Below, one piece after another: positions 63,226 through 64,000 of a stretch of DNA of 64,000 nt. The stretch spans positions 558,001 through 622,000 of the forward strand of contig NZ_JAAIXY010000003.1 of NCBI RefSeq assembly GCF_010894455.1, written 5' to 3'. The stretch is from Myxococcus eversor. GTDB taxonomy: Bacteria > Myxococcota > Myxococcia > Myxococcales > Myxococcaceae. Position 1 is the first letter of the stretch. Each line of letters begins with the position of its first letter. The notes under the pieces are model-generated. The model was not told the DNA's origin. It did not search any database and was given only the letters and a program-made list of their open reading frames with translations. A program made the translations under genes and the position numbers.

Positions 63226-63450
63226 GGGACGGAGGACTCCTGTGGGACGTTCTGCCCAGGTGCGCCCGGGTGGGAGCAAGGCAGTCTGACGGCGGGGCCC
63301 CCTATATAAGCGGGCCGCAGGCCGGTCAACGGCAGTCCTGCCGGGGCTTTCCCGACACGCGGCCCGGGTGCTCCCGCAAGCTCCGGCGGAGGGCTGCCGG
63401 GCGGGCACCCCCGGCTGTCGGTGGCGTGCGAACCCCTTACCTTCCAGGGC

Positions 63451-63882
63451 ATGGCCTCGACCGTCGCCTCCGGTGGACCCCTGCTCATCGTCGAGGACGA
63501 CGTGGATATCCGCGAGGCGCTCCAGGGCTACCTGGAGCTCCAGGGCTACGAGGTCCGCGTGGCGGGTGACGGCCGGGAGGCGCTGGCGCACCTGGCGGGC
63601 CCGGTGCCTCCCTGCCTCATCCTGCTGGACATGGGGCTGCCCGTGCTGGACGGCCACCGGGTGCTGACGGCGCGTGGGACGGACCCGGCGCTCTCCAGGG
63701 TCCCGGTGGTCATCCTGTCGGCGGAGACGGCGGACATGAGCCCTCGAGACAGGGCGGTGTACGCGGCGAGCCAGGGCGTGGCGGCCTTCCTGCCCAAGCC
63801 GGTGGACCCCAGGCGGCTCCTGGAGACGCTGCGGCGGCTGTTGCCGGGGCTGGCCGCTCCCCAGGCGGACGCGCCCCTTTGA
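63451..63882 (+). CDS. Single-domain response regulator (REC only)
   Basis: The protein has 143 residues from ATG 63451. It is a complete receiver domain: acidic pocket LLIVEDDVD, phospho-acceptor Asp in [12 protein letters not shown], the conserved Ser in VILSAE and Lys in FLPKPVD. No output domain is attached, so it should work as a phospho-relay or protein-interaction switch. It is divergent from atpG, sharing a 225-base promoter region. Confidence 0.88.
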   Translation: MASTVASGGPLLIVEDDVDIREALQGYLELQGYEVRVAGDGREALAHLAGPVPPCLILLDMGLPVLDGHRVLTARGTDPALSRVPVVILSAETADMSPRDRAVYAASQGVAAFLPKPVDPRRLLETLRRLLPGLAAPQADAPL

Positions 63883-63960
63883 CGCAGGCAGTCCACACGG
63901 GGCTTTGCCAGGGCGGTGGGTCGTAACAGAATGGCGCCTGGAGCGGTGGTTCCAGGGTCC

Positions 63961-64000
63961 ATGAAGCCAACCCGAGCGAGCGGTATCTGGGCGCGCAGGG
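63961..64000 (+). CDS. Possible start of a gene cut by the window edge
   Basis: ATG 63961 opens a frame to the window end, preceded by AGGG. Only 13 residues are visible ([13 protein letters not shown]), too few for a family call. Confidence 0.3.
   Translation, partial: MKPTRASGIWARR

Overview
The window is high-GC DNA from a myxobacterium, most likely of the family Myxococcaceae (Myxococcus, Corallococcus or Pyxidicoccus type). The strongest clue is a complete traA-traB pair (11707-15578): a PA14-like plus cysteine-rich surface receptor with a myxobacterial C-terminal sorting tail, followed by an OmpA-domain partner. Large composite Ser/Thr kinases, degenerate HD-GYP proteins, many lipoproteins and GC-rich codon use fit the same assignment. 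No tRNA, rRNA, CRISPR array, insertion sequence or replication origin was recognised.

Layout. 1-4201: end of a membrane protein, then a Ser/Gly-rich lipoprotein and a DUF4105 periplasmic protein translated as a coupled pair. 4674-11456: LuxR-type regulator, metallophosphoesterase, thioredoxin lipoprotein with helical repeats, dynamin-like GTPase, and a protein with a DisA-like diadenylate cyclase fold. 11707-15690: traAB followed by two related hairpins. 15806-23903 (minus strand): a signalling cluster of kinase/cyclase-like/ATPase/TPR protein, HEAT-repeat protein, degenerate HD-GYP protein and Ig-like lipoprotein. 23985-26715: DCC/lipase-maturation-factor fusion and a divergent beta-lactamase-fold protein.

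27105-32175 is the most striking accessory unit. It is a tightly coupled five-gene operon resembling type VI secretion cargo modules: DUF2169 protein, ketosynthase-like protein lacking the usual cysteine, a PAAR-like (DUF4150) protein ending in a predicted cytidine-deaminase-fold toxin, a SUKH-type immunity candidate, and a TIGR02270-like helical-repeat protein. No secretion-apparatus gene is in the window, so it looks like an orphan effector island.

32221-44136: an arginine-deiminase/amidinotransferase-fold enzyme and its partner, a second dynamin-like GTPase whose start codon overlaps that of the divergent enzyme gene, an M23 peptidase, TetR regulator, sterol-desaturase-type hydroxylase, glucose-6-phosphate isomerase, LysR regulator, alpha/beta hydrolase, SDR, WGR-like protein and DoxX-like protein. 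44198-50931: a secreted propeller/di-haem protein, a Tat-exported protein, a region with gene relics (including a copy of the cydB 3' end), a secreted protein of unknown role, and cydB.

50921-57708: cydAB (quinol oxidase bd), two small membrane proteins, an ADP-ribosylglycohydrolase, and a nitric-oxide response operon (truncated haemoglobin, ferredoxin reductase, NsrR, thioredoxin-fold protein) preceded by a near-perfect NsrR operator. 57756-58060 holds degenerate tandem repeats before an ArsR-like regulator. 58780-63225 is the atpG-atpD-atpC part of the ATP synthase genes, with two unrelated genes inserted. A single-domain response regulator and the first 40 bases of a further gene close the window.
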